A stretch of 64,000 bases of DNA, taken from the NCBI RefSeq assembly GCF_028692895.1, contig NZ_JAQUWN010000013.1:1-64000 (forward strand). Reading direction: 5' to 3'. The stretch comes from Pseudodesulfovibrio sp. (lineage in GTDB: Bacteria; Desulfobacterota; Desulfovibrionia; Desulfovibrionales; Desulfovibrionaceae). The stretch's first letter is position 1, and each line of letters opens with the position of its first letter. The position numbers and the translations under genes were made by a program. Positions 1-8,407 of this stretch are shown piece after piece. The notes under the pieces are model-generated. The model did not search any database and was not told where the DNA came from. It saw only the letters and a list, made by a program, of their open reading frames with translations.

Positions 1-51
1 ACGAAAAGCTTCTACAAACCGATGGACTGATGATACCTTGAGCTTCGCCAT
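1..51 (-). CDS. N-terminal fragment of an unidentified protein, cut by window edge
   Basis: Reading the minus strand from an ATG at 51 gives 17 residues (MAKLKVSSVHRFVEAFR) that run off the left edge. A GGGAGG ribosome-binding site sits five bases before the ATG, so this looks like a genuine start. The fragment is too short to assign a family. The surrounding bases are clearly less GC-rich than the flanking genes, and a large hairpin overlaps the start, so an insertion-sequence or other mobile gene is possible, but that is only inference. Confidence 0.5.
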   Translation of the reverse strand, partial: MAKLKVSSVHRFVEAFR

Positions 52-117
52 GTCGGCCTCCCTTTCGTTTTGGTTTCACTGGTGTTGTTACCAGCAAAAC
101 TCAGGAGTGCCGACATG
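49..117. repeat. Long imperfect hairpin overlapping the start of the left-edge gene
   Basis: The arms CATGTCGGC (49-57) and GCCGACATG (109-117) are perfect complements, and an inner CTGGT/ACCAG stem is nested between them with a GTTTTG/CAAAAC pair around it. The start codon of the left-edge minus-strand gene lies in one arm. There is no T-run, so it does not look like an intrinsic terminator. It may be an operator, a transposase-regulating hairpin or the end of a mobile element. Confidence 0.5.
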
Positions 118-208
118 GTATTTTTGCCGGTTGACTCCGGTCCGGGCTTTGGGCGACTCTGTGCCGACCCATTCATGACGAGCCGACCACTTTATGGCGA
201 GGAAAAAA

Positions 209-937
209 ATGATTGTCCTGACCGAGCTCGAATACGCCTATCCAACGGGCGATCCCGCCCTGGCCGGCCTTTCCCTGGCCGTGCCCGAGGGAGCGCTGGT
301 GGGGCTGGTGGGCGCCAACGGCAGCGGCAAGTCCACGCTGCTCTCGCTGCTGTCCGGGCTGTATACGCCCACCGGCGGCAGCCTGCGCGTGGGCGGCCAT
401 GAGAGCCCCGGCCAGGAGAAGGCGATTCGGTCCCATGTCCGGCTGGTCATGCAGGACGCGGACCTGCAAATCCTCGGCGCTACCGTGGAGGAGGACCTGC
501 TCCTGGGCCGCCGCCGCACCGGCGACATGGTGGCCCGCGCTCGCGACATGGCCGCCCGCTTTCACCTGGCGGGCCACTGGGACCGGCCGGTCCAGACCCT
601 GTCCTGGGGCATGAAGCGCAAGCTCTGCCTGGCCGCCGCGTTGCTGGACGGCCCCACGGTGCTGCTTCTGGACGAGCCGTTCAGCGGCCTCGACTTTCCC
701 GGCGCGCGGGAGATGCGCGCCATCCTGCGAGAGAACCGCGCGGCCGGGCTGACCCAGGTGGTCTCGTCCCACGACCTGGACAGCTTCGTGGACATGGCAG
801 ACCTGCTGGTGGTCCTGAACCGGGGGCGGCTGGCCGTGGCCGGAGCCGTGGAGGACGTCCTGCCCCATGTGCTGGAAAACGACGTCCGGCCGCCGTTCTC
901 CCGCCATCTCGACCTGCCGGACCGGGGCGAGGCGTGA
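209..937 (+). CDS. ABC/ECF transporter ATP-binding protein (CbiO/EcfA-like)
   Basis: A 242-residue cytoplasmic ATPase that would energise import through an energy-coupling-factor transporter. It has a Walker A motif GANGSGKST, an ABC signature region (LSWGMKRKLCLAAALL), Walker B VLLLDEPF and an H-loop SSHDLD. An ATG at 194 is in frame, but GGCGAGGA lies just upstream of the ATG at 209, so 209 is preferred. It overlaps the next gene, a CbiQ/EcfT-like membrane protein, by the GTGA junction, so the two should be co-translated. No S-component is visible, so the substrate (cobalt, nickel, biotin or another vitamin) cannot be named. The upstream DNA looks disrupted or foreign. Confidence 0.88.
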   Translation: MIVLTELEYAYPTGDPALAGLSLAVPEGALVGLVGANGSGKSTLLSLLSGLYTPTGGSLRVGGHESPGQEKAIRSHVRLVMQDADLQILGATVEEDLLLGRRRTGDMVARARDMAARFHLAGHWDRPVQTLSWGMKRKLCLAAALLDGPTVLLLDEPFSGLDFPGAREMRAILRENRAAGLTQVVSSHDLDSFVDMADLLVVLNRGRLAVAGAVEDVLPHVLENDVRPPFSRHLDLPDRGEA

Positions 938-1647
938 CCCGCTCCGTCGCCGCCCGCGTGCGCGGGCTGGACCCGCGCCTCAAGCTGGGGACGGGGCTGG
1001 CCCTGGGCCCGGCCACCTGGCTTCTTGATCCCGCCTGGGTGGGCCTGGGCGCGGCCTGCCTGCTCGTGGTGGTCGGCTCCCTGGCGAGCGACCGGCCCCT
1101 CGGACGGACCATGGTCCGCCGCCTGCTTTTCTTCGTGCTGCTGTGGACCGCCGTCAAGATAGGCCTGGACCTCGTCTCGGGTTTGGCCCTGCGCGAGGCG
1201 GCCCTGGCCGGGCTGCTCCTGGCGGTCCGGCTGGCCGGGCTGGTCCTGCTCGGGCTGGCCCTGGCCCTGTCCACCTCCACCCGCGCCCTGGGCATGGCCG
1301 CCGCCTGGGCGCTGCGCCCCGTGATCGGGCGGGAGCGCGCCTGGCGGACCGCGCTCTCCCTGGCGCTCATGGTCCATTTTCTGCCGCTCTGCCTGGCCAC
1401 CATGGAGCAGGTCTCGGCCGCCTTCCGCCAGCGCTGCCCGCGCGGCGGGCTGTTCCGGCGGCTGACGGTGGTCCCCCTGGCCGTGATCCGCAACCTTGGG
1501 CAGAAGACCTGGAGCCAGACCCTGGCCGTGGCCGGGCGAGGGCTGGACGACGCCTCGGCCTGGGAGCCGGATTTCGCCTGGGCCCTGGCCGACACCCTCT
1601 GGCTAGCCGTGCTTGGCGCGCTCCTCCTCGCCGCGTTTTCCGCCTGA
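934..1647 (+). CDS. ECF transporter T component (CbiQ/EcfT-like)
   Basis: A 237-residue integral membrane protein starting at a GTG that overlaps the TGA of the ATPase gene. Hydrophobic segments fill residues about 20-160, and a C-terminal arginine-rich stretch (FRQRCPRGGLFRRL) resembles the coupling-helix region of the CbiQ family, which links ATPases to the substrate-binding S unit. With the ATPase it makes an A-T pair. The S component must be encoded elsewhere or lie left of the window. No specific substrate can be inferred from this subunit. Confidence 0.8.
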   Translation: MTRSVAARVRGLDPRLKLGTGLALGPATWLLDPAWVGLGAACLLVVVGSLASDRPLGRTMVRRLLFFVLLWTAVKIGLDLVSGLALREAALAGLLLAVRLAGLVLLGLALALSTSTRALGMAAAWALRPVIGRERAWRTALSLALMVHFLPLCLATMEQVSAAFRQRCPRGGLFRRLTVVPLAVIRNLGQKTWSQTLAVAGRGLDDASAWEPDFAWALADTLWLAVLGALLLAAFSA

Positions 1648-1735
1648 GAGCGGCCATTCTCCGCATTGACGCTCCCTTACTCCGTGTCCTATCATTTTGG
1701 GAGAGGCCGTTTCGCAATCAAGCAGGGGGGAGCGT

Positions 1736-2566
1736 ATGTCACCGAACATTCGCATGATGAGTGTTGAGGAAATCAAAGCATATATGGACGGGCACGGGCC
1801 GGAGAAATACACGCTGCTCGACGTCCGCCAGCCGGCCGAGTACGAGCGGGGCCATCTGCCGGGAGCCCGCCTCGTGCCGTTGTCGGAACTGCCGGACCGG
1901 ATGGGCGAGGTCCCCACGGACAAGCCCGTCATCGCCTACTGCGCCAGCGGCGGCCGGTCCATGGCCGCGTCATCGCTGCTGGAGGGGCGGGGCTATGGCG
2001 ACGTGAGCAACATGGTGGGCGGTTTTTCCGCCTGGGAGGGCAGCGCCGCCTTCGGCCCCATGCAACTGGGCATGCACGGCTTCACCGGCCGGGAAACGCC
2101 GCGGGAGGTGGTGCGCAAGGCCTTCGCCATGGAGTGCCGCCTCCAGGAGTTTTACGTGCTCCGGGCGGACCTGGCCGAGACGGAGGAGCGCATAGAGCTG
2201 TTCATGGAGTTGGCCGGGTACGAGGACCGTCACAAGGACGTGCTCCATACCCTCTACGGCCGGTTGACGGGCGAGCTGCCCGACTACGAGACCTTCGAGG
2301 CCGAGATCCTGGACGGAGCCGATGGCATGGTCGAGGGCGGGATCGACATCCAGACCTTCCTGGACAAGCACGCCGAGGCCTTTGACGGCGATCTCGGCAT
2401 CCTCCAGTTCGCCTCCATGGTGGAGGCTCAGGCCATGGACTACTACCTGCGCTGGGCCGCCCAGGCCGAACAGGGCGAAACCCGCGAGACCCTGGAGCTC
2501 CTGGCGCGCGAGGAAAAGGCCCACCTCAAGGTCCTGGCCAGGCACATGGACGAGCTTTCGGAATAG
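1736..2566 (+). CDS. Rhodanese-ferritin-like fusion protein
   Basis: A 276-residue cytoplasmic protein. Residues 1-105 are a rhodanese domain with the catalytic loop CASGGRS (Cys69), typical of persulfide transfer or thiosulfate sulfurtransferase activity. Residues about 125-276 are helical and carry rubrerythrin/ferritin-type metal ligands: E-x-x-H in EDRH and EEKAH near the end. The domain combination suggests a link between sulfane-sulfur handling and iron or peroxide chemistry, as expected in an anaerobic sulfur metaboliser; the partner reaction is not known. The frame is open from 1697, but AGGGGGGAG directly before the ATG at 1736 fixes the start there. It is convergent with the next gene, with only three bases between stops. 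Confidence 0.85.
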   Translation: MSPNIRMMSVEEIKAYMDGHGPEKYTLLDVRQPAEYERGHLPGARLVPLSELPDRMGEVPTDKPVIAYCASGGRSMAASSLLEGRGYGDVSNMVGGFSAWEGSAAFGPMQLGMHGFTGRETPREVVRKAFAMECRLQEFYVLRADLAETEERIELFMELAGYEDRHKDVLHTLYGRLTGELPDYETFEAEILDGADGMVEGGIDIQTFLDKHAEAFDGDLGILQFASMVEAQAMDYYLRWAAQAEQGETRETLELLAREEKAHLKVLARHMDELSE

Positions 2567-2569
2567 GGA

Positions 2570-3451
2570 TCAGGTCCGGGCGCGCTTGCCGAGCATGGCG
2601 AGGCGGGCGTTGGGAATGACGATGCCGAGCACGATCAGGGCCGCGCCGCCCACCTGGAGCGGGACCACGGGCTCTCCCAGGACCAGCGCCGCCAGGATCA
2701 GGGTGACCACCGGCTCGATGGACGAGAAGATGCACGCCCAGGAGCTGCCGATCCGCTCGATGGCCAGGTAGAGCAGGCTTACGGCGATGACGCCCGGCAC
2801 CAGGCCCAGCGCCAGGCCGATGGCCACCGTGGCTTGCGTCGGGCGCAGCCACGCCGTGACGTCCCCCGAGATGGTGAAGGCCACGGCCGCGAAGACCATG
2901 ACCCAGAAGGTGGCCGTCAGCGGCCTGAGCCCCTTGAGCCAGATCTGGACCAGGATCAGATAGCCCGAGAAGAAGGCCATGGCCCCGAAGGCGTAGAGCA
3001 GGCCGCTTGCTTCCACCTCCCGCAGGAAGGCGTCGTAGAAGACCAGGCAGCAGCCGGACATGACCAGCGTGAGTGACAGGACCACGGTCCGGTCGATGCG
3101 CATATCAAGGAACAGTCGCGAGAGCAGGGCCACGGCCACGGGATGGCCGTAGAGCACCAGCGCGGTGGTGGAGGCGGGAATGGTGGCCAGCGCCCGGACG
3201 AAGCAGGTGGTCTGGAGCCAGTATACCACCAGGCCGAGGATGGCGCAGTGCAGCATCCCCGAGCGCGAGATGCGCAGCAGCGACCGGTCCTTCAGGAACA
3301 GGATCGCGCCCAGGATGAGCGCGCCGCAGGTGAAGCGGATCTGCATCATCACCGCCCCGTCCATGCCCGCGTCGTAGCCGAGCTTGACCAGGACGGCCAT
3401 GGAGCCGAAGGCCGTGGCCGAAATGATGGCGTAGATGAGTCCCTGCAACAT
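2570..3451 (-). CDS. DMT-superfamily (EamA) transporter
   Basis: A 293-residue inner-membrane protein made almost wholly of hydrophobic helices, about ten, arranged as two five-helix EamA repeats (first repeat from GLIYAIISATAFGSMAVLV, second from about residue 150). Family members export amino acids or metabolites or act as permeases of unknown substrate. It stands alone, convergent with the rhodanese-ferritin gene and about 57 bases downstream of tlyA, which is on the same strand. The substrate cannot be inferred. Confidence 0.88.
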   Translation of the reverse strand: MLQGLIYAIISATAFGSMAVLVKLGYDAGMDGAVMMQIRFTCGALILGAILFLKDRSLLRISRSGMLHCAILGLVVYWLQTTCFVRALATIPASTTALVLYGHPVAVALLSRLFLDMRIDRTVVLSLTLVMSGCCLVFYDAFLREVEASGLLYAFGAMAFFSGYLILVQIWLKGLRPLTATFWVMVFAAVAFTISGDVTAWLRPTQATVAIGLALGLVPGVIAVSLLYLAIERIGSSWACIFSSIEPVVTLILAALVLGEPVVPLQVGGAALIVLGIVIPNARLAMLGKRART

Positions 3452-3508
3452 GATTGACCTCTAACCGCTTGAAATCCGGGGTGAGATCAATACGACGGCC
3501 GCGCCGGT

Positions 3509-4258
3509 TCAGGCAAGTCTTTTCAGATACGCCAGGTATTCCTGGTTGCCCTTGGGGCCGAGAATCTTGGAGGGCGCCACGCCCTCGACGGAAAGTCCGA
3601 GCTCCTCGCGGCAGAAGCGGGTGACCAGGTCCACGGCCTCCTGCCGGAGCGCCTCGTCGCGGACCACGCCCTTGTCGGTCTGGCCGGGGCCCAGCTCGAA
3701 CTGCGGCTTGATGAGCACCGCCAACTCGCCGCCGGGCCGCAGGAATTGCAGGCAGGCGGGCAGTATCTTGGTCAGGGAGATGAACGAGACGTCGGCCACG
3801 ATGACGTCCACGGGCTCCGGGATCAGGTCCGGCTCGGCGTGGCGGATGTTGGTCCGCTCCAGGTTGACCACGCGTTCGTCCTTGCGCAGCTTCTCGTGCA
3901 ACTGGCCGTAGCCCACGTCCGCCGCATAGACGCGGACCGCGCCGTGCTGGAGCAGGCAGTCGGTGAACCCGCCGGTGGACGCGCCCGCGTCCAGGGCCAC
4001 CTTGCCCGTGAAGTCCAGGGCGAAGGTCTCGATGGCCGTGAGCAGCTTGTAGGCTCCGCGCGACACGAAACGGTCCTCGCCCGCCACCACGAACTCCGTG
4101 TCCTCGGCGAACTGCTGGCCCGGCTTGGTCACCGGGGCCTTCTGGCCGCGCTCCAGGAAGTGGACCTTCCCGGCCATTATCAGCCGCTTGGCCTTTTCCC
4201 GGCTCTCGACGTACCCTCCTGCGGCCAGGAGCTGGTCGGCACGCTGCTTTTTCGCCAC
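3509..4258 (-). CDS. tlyA: TlyA family rRNA methyltransferase/putative hemolysin
   Basis: A 249-residue protein with an N-terminal S4 RNA-binding domain (residues about 4-60, KKQRADQLLAAGGYVESREK) and an FtsJ-like SAM-binding domain with motif I LDAGASTGGFTDCLL. Characterised TlyA proteins 2'-O-methylate cytidines of 16S and 23S rRNA. The frame is open further upstream to an ATG at 4291, but that overlaps thrC. GGGGAG five bases before a GTG at 4258 makes GTG the better start. It follows thrC by 13 bases and is probably co-transcribed with it. Confidence 0.9.
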   Translation of the reverse strand: MAKKQRADQLLAAGGYVESREKAKRLIMAGKVHFLERGQKAPVTKPGQQFAEDTEFVVAGEDRFVSRGAYKLLTAIETFALDFTGKVALDAGASTGGFTDCLLQHGAVRVYAADVGYGQLHEKLRKDERVVNLERTNIRHAEPDLIPEPVDVIVADVSFISLTKILPACLQFLRPGGELAVLIKPQFELGPGQTDKGVVRDEALRQEAVDLVTRFCREELGLSVEGVAPSKILGPKGNQEYLAYLKRLA

Positions 4259-4271
4259 GCGCGCTCCCCGG

Positions 4272-5720
4272 CTACTTTTTTTCCAGCCCAAGCCTGGCCA
4301 CCACCTGGTCGGCGGTGGTCCGGGTGTACTCCTCGGGGCTGAGCCGCTCCTTCTCCTCCGGGGAGATGATAAGCTCCGGCTTGTTGGCCAGGGACATGTC
4401 CGGCTTGACGCCGAACTCGGGCGGGAAGGCGTTTTCGAAGTACATGGTCTGGAAGTTCACGAACTTGAGCTGGTGCGCCGTGGAGTCGAGGATGCACAGC
4501 TCCTCGGGCGAGACCAGCCCCAGCTCCAGAGCGCGCTTGGCTCCGGCGAAGGACTCGCCGCCCTGGGTGCAGGCGATGTGGCCGTTGCGGTTGGCCTGGA
4601 TCATGGAGTCCATGATCTGCTGCTCCGTGACCTGGATGACCTGGAAGGACTCGCGGCCGCCGATGGCCTCGAACTTTTCGGCGAAATACTTGACGCGCGG
4701 GAACGAGACCGGGTTGCCGATCATGGCCGCCTGGGCCACGGAGGCCTGGACCTTGACCGGGTGGTATTCCCGCTCCCTGGGGTCGTCCACCGCGTAGTAG
4801 CGGTAGACCGGGTCCGCGTGGTGGGACTGCACGCCGAAGATGCGGGGCAGGGCGGTGATGACGCCCAGGTCGTACAGCTTGAGGAAACCGGCCATGATGG
4901 CGGTAATGTTCCCCGCGTTGCCGATGGGCACGAAGATGCACTTGCCGCGCAGGTCCCAGTCGAACCATTGGGCGCATTCGAAGGCGTAGGACTCCTGGCC
5001 GAGGATGCGCCAGGCGTTCTTGGAGTTGAGCAGGGCCACTCGGTAGTTGTCGGCCAGGTGCTCCACCACCTTCATGCAGTCGTCGAACACGCCAGGCACC
5101 TCCAGGACCACGGCGCCCGAGCCGAGGGGCTGGGAGAGCTGAGCCGGGGTGACCTTGCCGTGGGGCAGGATGACCACGGACTTGATGGCCCCGCCAACGT
5201 AGGAGGCGTAGAGCGCGGCCGCGGCCGAGGTGTCGCCGGTGGAGGCGCACACGGTCAGGACCTGGTCCCAGCCGTGGCGGCGGATCAGGGCGCGCAGGTA
5301 GGAGAACCCGCAGGCCATGCCCCGGTCCTTGAACGAGGCGGAGGGGTTCTGGCCGTCGTTCTTGTAGGCGGTCCGAAGTCCGGTCTGTCCGTTGAGCGTC
5401 GGGCTCGACTCCACCAGCGGGGTGTTGCCCTCGCCGAGGTAGACGATGTCCTCCTCCTCCAGCACGGGGGCCATCAACTCGTAGAAGCGGAAGATGCCGC
5501 GCAGGGCAGTGCGCTTGGACGCGGCGCGCGCGTCGAAGAGCTTGCGCCACTCCTCGCCCGGGGTTTCCTTCAGCTTGTCGAAGTCGAGGTTGTCGAGCAG
5601 GAACACGCCGCCGCAGTCCGGGCAGGTGTAGTAGAGCTCGTCGGTGGGGAAACGCTTGCCGCAGCCGAGGCAGAAGTACTCCATGCGGCCACGGTAGGAG
5701 GGAAAGGTGTCGGCAATCAT
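4272..5720 (-). CDS. thrC: Threonine synthase
   Basis: A 482-residue PLP enzyme converting O-phosphohomoserine to threonine, the last step of threonine synthesis. The N-terminus carries a zinc-ribbon-like pair (CLGCGKRF and CPDCGG, residues about 14-40), a feature of one threonine synthase subgroup. The PLP lysine lies in SASFKDRGMA, and the phosphate-binding and TGDTSAAAAL region follows. The ATG at 5720 is preferred; an in-frame ATG at 5732 adds four residues and has no ribosome site. The open frame continues to 5927 through non-coding leader. A terminator-like hairpin lies just upstream. Confidence 0.93.
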   Translation of the reverse strand: MIADTFPSYRGRMEYFCLGCGKRFPTDELYYTCPDCGGVFLLDNLDFDKLKETPGEEWRKLFDARAASKRTALRGIFRFYELMAPVLEEEDIVYLGEGNTPLVESSPTLNGQTGLRTAYKNDGQNPSASFKDRGMACGFSYLRALIRRHGWDQVLTVCASTGDTSAAAALYASYVGGAIKSVVILPHGKVTPAQLSQPLGSGAVVLEVPGVFDDCMKVVEHLADNYRVALLNSKNAWRILGQESYAFECAQWFDWDLRGKCIFVPIGNAGNITAIMAGFLKLYDLGVITALPRIFGVQSHHADPVYRYYAVDDPREREYHPVKVQASVAQAAMIGNPVSFPRVKYFAEKFEAIGGRESFQVIQVTEQQIMDSMIQANRNGHIACTQGGESFAGAKRALELGLVSPEELCILDSTAHQLKFVNFQTMYFENAFPPEFGVKPDMSLANKPELIISPEEKERLSPEEYTRTTADQVVARLGLEKK

Positions 5721-5748
5721 CGTCGCATCCATGATGGTTGGGTTGCAC

Positions 5749-5773
5749 AAAAAAAACGGTCCGCTCAACGGCC
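5749..5773 (-). terminator. Terminator-like hairpin in the thrC leader (possible attenuator)
   Basis: On the minus strand GGCCG, a five-base loop and CGGACC (one bulged A) form a short stem followed directly by G and eight T residues. It ends about 16-28 bases before the thrC start candidates and lies downstream of any plausible promoter in the AT-rich region beyond 5830. That position is where an attenuator would sit. The stem is short and bulged, so this is a candidate only. Confidence 0.4.
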
Positions 5774-6013
5774 TGACAGATTCGCCCAAAACCGCGCCGG
5801 GCGCAACCCAAAAGGGAGGAGGCCCCGGACGGTTTCCATTTTGCGAAATTCCATATTGTAACTTTGTATCCGAACGATAAAATAACCTGAAAATGATTGA
5901 ATTAATTTCCCGCAGATACGTTGACAATATTGCGAATTTTATTCATGTCTTTCCGCAACGAAAGTCACCGGGGGCCGCAACGGAGATATTCGGTGCGGCG
6001 CACCCATAAAAAA

Positions 6014-7354
6014 ATGGATCATCTCATGGAAAACCTTCAAAAAAAATACGGGTTCTGGACAGCGGTGGCCATGGTCGTGGGCATCGTCATCGGCTCCGGC
6101 GTCTTCTTCAAGGCGGACAACGTGCTGGCGGCCTCGGGCGGGAGCCTGCCCACGGCCCTGTCCGCCTGGCTCATCGGCGGTGCGATCATGATCGTCACGG
6201 CCTACGTCTTTTCCAAGATCGCCACGCGCATCGAGCGGGTCAACGGCGTGGTGGATTATTTCGAGGCGGCCTACGGTGTAAAGGCCGGATACCTGGTGGC
6301 CTGGTTTCTGACCTTCATCTACTATCCGACCCTGGTGGCGGTCCTGGCCTGGGTCTCGGGCAACTACACGGCCGGGCTCATCAACATGCCGGGCTCGGTC
6401 TGGCCCATGGCCTTCGCCTACCTGACCGTCTTCTTCCTGCTCAACTATTTCTCCCCGGTCCTGGCGGGCCGGTGGCAGGTCACGTCCACCGTGGTCAAGC
6501 TCGTTCCCCTCGGCCTGGTGGCCGTGGTGGGCGGCGCGGCCGGGATGATGAGCGGCCAGACCATGGAGAACTTCGCCCGCAGCGCCAGCGCCGTGGCCTC
6601 CTCCGGCGGCGGCCTGGCCGTGGCCACCCTGTCCACGGCCTTCGCCTACGAGGGCTGGATCATCGCCACGGTCATCAACGCGGAGCTGAAGGACGCCAAG
6701 CGGACCCTGCCCCGCGCGCTGGTGGCGGGCACCTTCGCCGTGGCCGCCATCTACATGCTCTATTACCTGGGCATCTCCGGCGTGCTGACCAACGACGAGG
6801 TCCTGGCCGCGGGCGACGCCGCGCCGGTCAAGGTCATGTCCCTGGTCTTCGGCAACGCGGCCGGGACGCTGCTCACGGTCTTCGTCATCATCTCCTGCCT
6901 GGGCACCCTCAACGGGCTCATCATGGGCTCGGCGCGCGGCATGTACGCCATGGCCATGCGCGGCCTGGGCCCCCGGCCCGACCTCTTCCGCAAGCTCAAC
7001 TCCATGACCAACGCCACCACCCACTCGGCGCTGCTCGGCTACACGCTCTCCTGCGCCTGGCTTGTGGTCTGGTACGGCAACTTCGCAGGCTGGTGGGGCG
7101 CGTTCATGGACGTCTCCGAACTGCCCATCGCCGTGCTCTACGTCATCTACATCGCCATCTATGCCTGGGTAATGAAGACCTTCACCGACCTTGGCGCGTT
7201 CTCCCGCTACGTCTGCCCGCTCCTGGCCGGGGCCGGGTCGCTCTACATCATCTGGGGAGCCATCCAGAAGGACATGTTCCTGACCTTTATGGTCCTCTTC
7301 CTGCTCATCATGGGTGCGGGCGTGGCCCTCAAGGGCGGCCGCAAGCGGTCCTGA
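6014..7354 (+). CDS. APC-family amino acid permease
   Basis: A 446-residue inner-membrane transporter with about 12 helices. The first helix contains the family signature region VVGIVIGSGVFFKADNV. Later helices include the AYEGWIIATVINAEL segment typical of basic or branched amino acid antiporters. The open frame reaches back to 5921, but its first 31 residues are polar, arginine-rich and non-conserved, so the ATG at 6014 (or 6026, MENLQKKYGFW) is the likely start. It is divergent from thrC across an AT-rich spacer of about 290 bases that must hold both promoters; a TTGACA at 5922-5927 could be the -35 for this gene. The substrate is not evident. Confidence 0.87.
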   Translation: MDHLMENLQKKYGFWTAVAMVVGIVIGSGVFFKADNVLAASGGSLPTALSAWLIGGAIMIVTAYVFSKIATRIERVNGVVDYFEAAYGVKAGYLVAWFLTFIYYPTLVAVLAWVSGNYTAGLINMPGSVWPMAFAYLTVFFLLNYFSPVLAGRWQVTSTVVKLVPLGLVAVVGGAAGMMSGQTMENFARSASAVASSGGGLAVATLSTAFAYEGWIIATVINAELKDAKRTLPRALVAGTFAVAAIYMLYYLGISGVLTNDEVLAAGDAAPVKVMSLVFGNAAGTLLTVFVIISCLGTLNGLIMGSARGMYAMAMRGLGPRPDLFRKLNSMTNATTHSALLGYTLSCAWLVVWYGNFAGWWGAFMDVSELPIAVLYVIYIAIYAWVMKTFTDLGAFSRYVCPLLAGAGSLYIIWGAIQKDMFLTFMVLFLLIMGAGVALKGGRKRS

Positions 7355-7439
7355 CCGTTTGGCAGCCGGGCCGACCTGTATTAGACTTGCGTCAGCGCGC
7401 CGGAGCCGTTCCGGCGCGCGAACGACAAGGAGCGGCGTC

Positions 7440-8327
7440 ATGACGGCGAAGAAGACGGTATCCCTGGCCCTGGGCAGCGGCGGGGCGCGCGGGCTGGCCC
7501 ACATCGGCATCATCCGCTGGCTGGAGGCGCACGGATGCGAGATCCGCTCCATCGCGGGCTCGTCCATGGGCGCGCTGGTGGGCGGCATCCACGCCATCGG
7601 CAAGCTCGACGAGTATGAGGCGTGGGTCCGCACCGTGACCAAGGGCGACATGCTGGCCCTGCTGGACGTCTCCCTGGGGACGGACGGGCTCATCAAGGGC
7701 GACAGGATCATCGACACCCTGCGCAACCTCGTGGGCGAGCGGCACATCGAGGACCTGGAAGTCAGCTTCACCGCCGTGGCCGCCAACATCACCCGGCGCA
7801 AGGAGGTCTGGTTCCGCCAGGGGCCCATCTTCGACGCCATCAAGGCGTCCATCTCCCTGCCGCTCCTGTTCAAGCCCTTCATCCTGGACGGCGAGGACCT
7901 CATCGACGGCGGCATCCTCAACCCGGTGCCCATCGCCCCCACCTTCAGCGACCAGACCGACCTGACCGTGGCCGTGAACCTCTGCGCGCCCCATGAAGAC
8001 GGGGCCGAGCTGCCCCCCAACCCCAAGCACGGCGCGGGGGCGAACGGCTCCCTGGTCTCCCGCACCATCTCGGATTTCGTCGATGCCGTGGGCGAGCGGA
8101 TCACCCGCCGCCGCACCGACATCCCGGCCTACAACATCCTCTACCGCTCCTTCGACGCCATGCAGGGGACCATCGCCCGCCAGAAGATCGCGGCCTATCC
8201 GCCCGATTGCGTCATCAACGTCCCGGCCAACCTGTGCAGCCTCATGGACTTCGACCGTGCGGCCCAGCTCATCGAGTACGGCTACCGCAAGGCCGACGAG
8301 GTTCTTTCCGCCAAGCTCAATGGGTAG
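7440..8327 (+). CDS. Patatin-like phospholipase (RssA/NTE family)
   Basis: A 295-residue patatin-fold hydrolase. It shows the glycine-rich oxyanion motif GSGGARGLAHIG near the N-terminus, the nucleophile elbow GSSMG (Ser about 40) and the catalytic dyad aspartate in LIDGGILNPVP. Such proteins hydrolyse acyl-ester bonds of phospholipids; the bacterial substrate is usually unknown. AAGGAG before the ATG at 7440 supports this start. It ends at a strong bidirectional terminator shared with the convergent symporter operon. Confidence 0.9.
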   Translation: MTAKKTVSLALGSGGARGLAHIGIIRWLEAHGCEIRSIAGSSMGALVGGIHAIGKLDEYEAWVRTVTKGDMLALLDVSLGTDGLIKGDRIIDTLRNLVGERHIEDLEVSFTAVAANITRRKEVWFRQGPIFDAIKASISLPLLFKPFILDGEDLIDGGILNPVPIAPTFSDQTDLTVAVNLCAPHEDGAELPPNPKHGAGANGSLVSRTISDFVDAVGERITRRRTDIPAYNILYRSFDAMQGTIARQKIAAYPPDCVINVPANLCSLMDFDRAAQLIEYGYRKADEVLSAKLNG

Positions 8328-8351
8328 TGCCTTCTTCGGCCGCCGCGCAAG

Positions 8352-8388
8352 AAAAAGGGCTTGTCCTGCCGGACAAGCCCTTTGTTTT
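8352..8388. terminator. Bidirectional intrinsic terminator
   Basis: A ten-base perfect stem GGGCTTGTCC/GGACAAGCCC with a TGCC loop, preceded by A5 and followed by TTTGTTTT. It lies between the convergent patatin gene and the MetS-like/symporter operon and should serve both. Confidence 0.88.
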
Positions 8389-8407
8389 CGTTATCGGGAG
8401 CGCGCTT

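Noticed and set aside
5939-8122. A 727-codon frame antisense to the APC permease and patatin genes
   Set aside because: Compositionally a shadow of GC-rich codons in the real genes; no domains.
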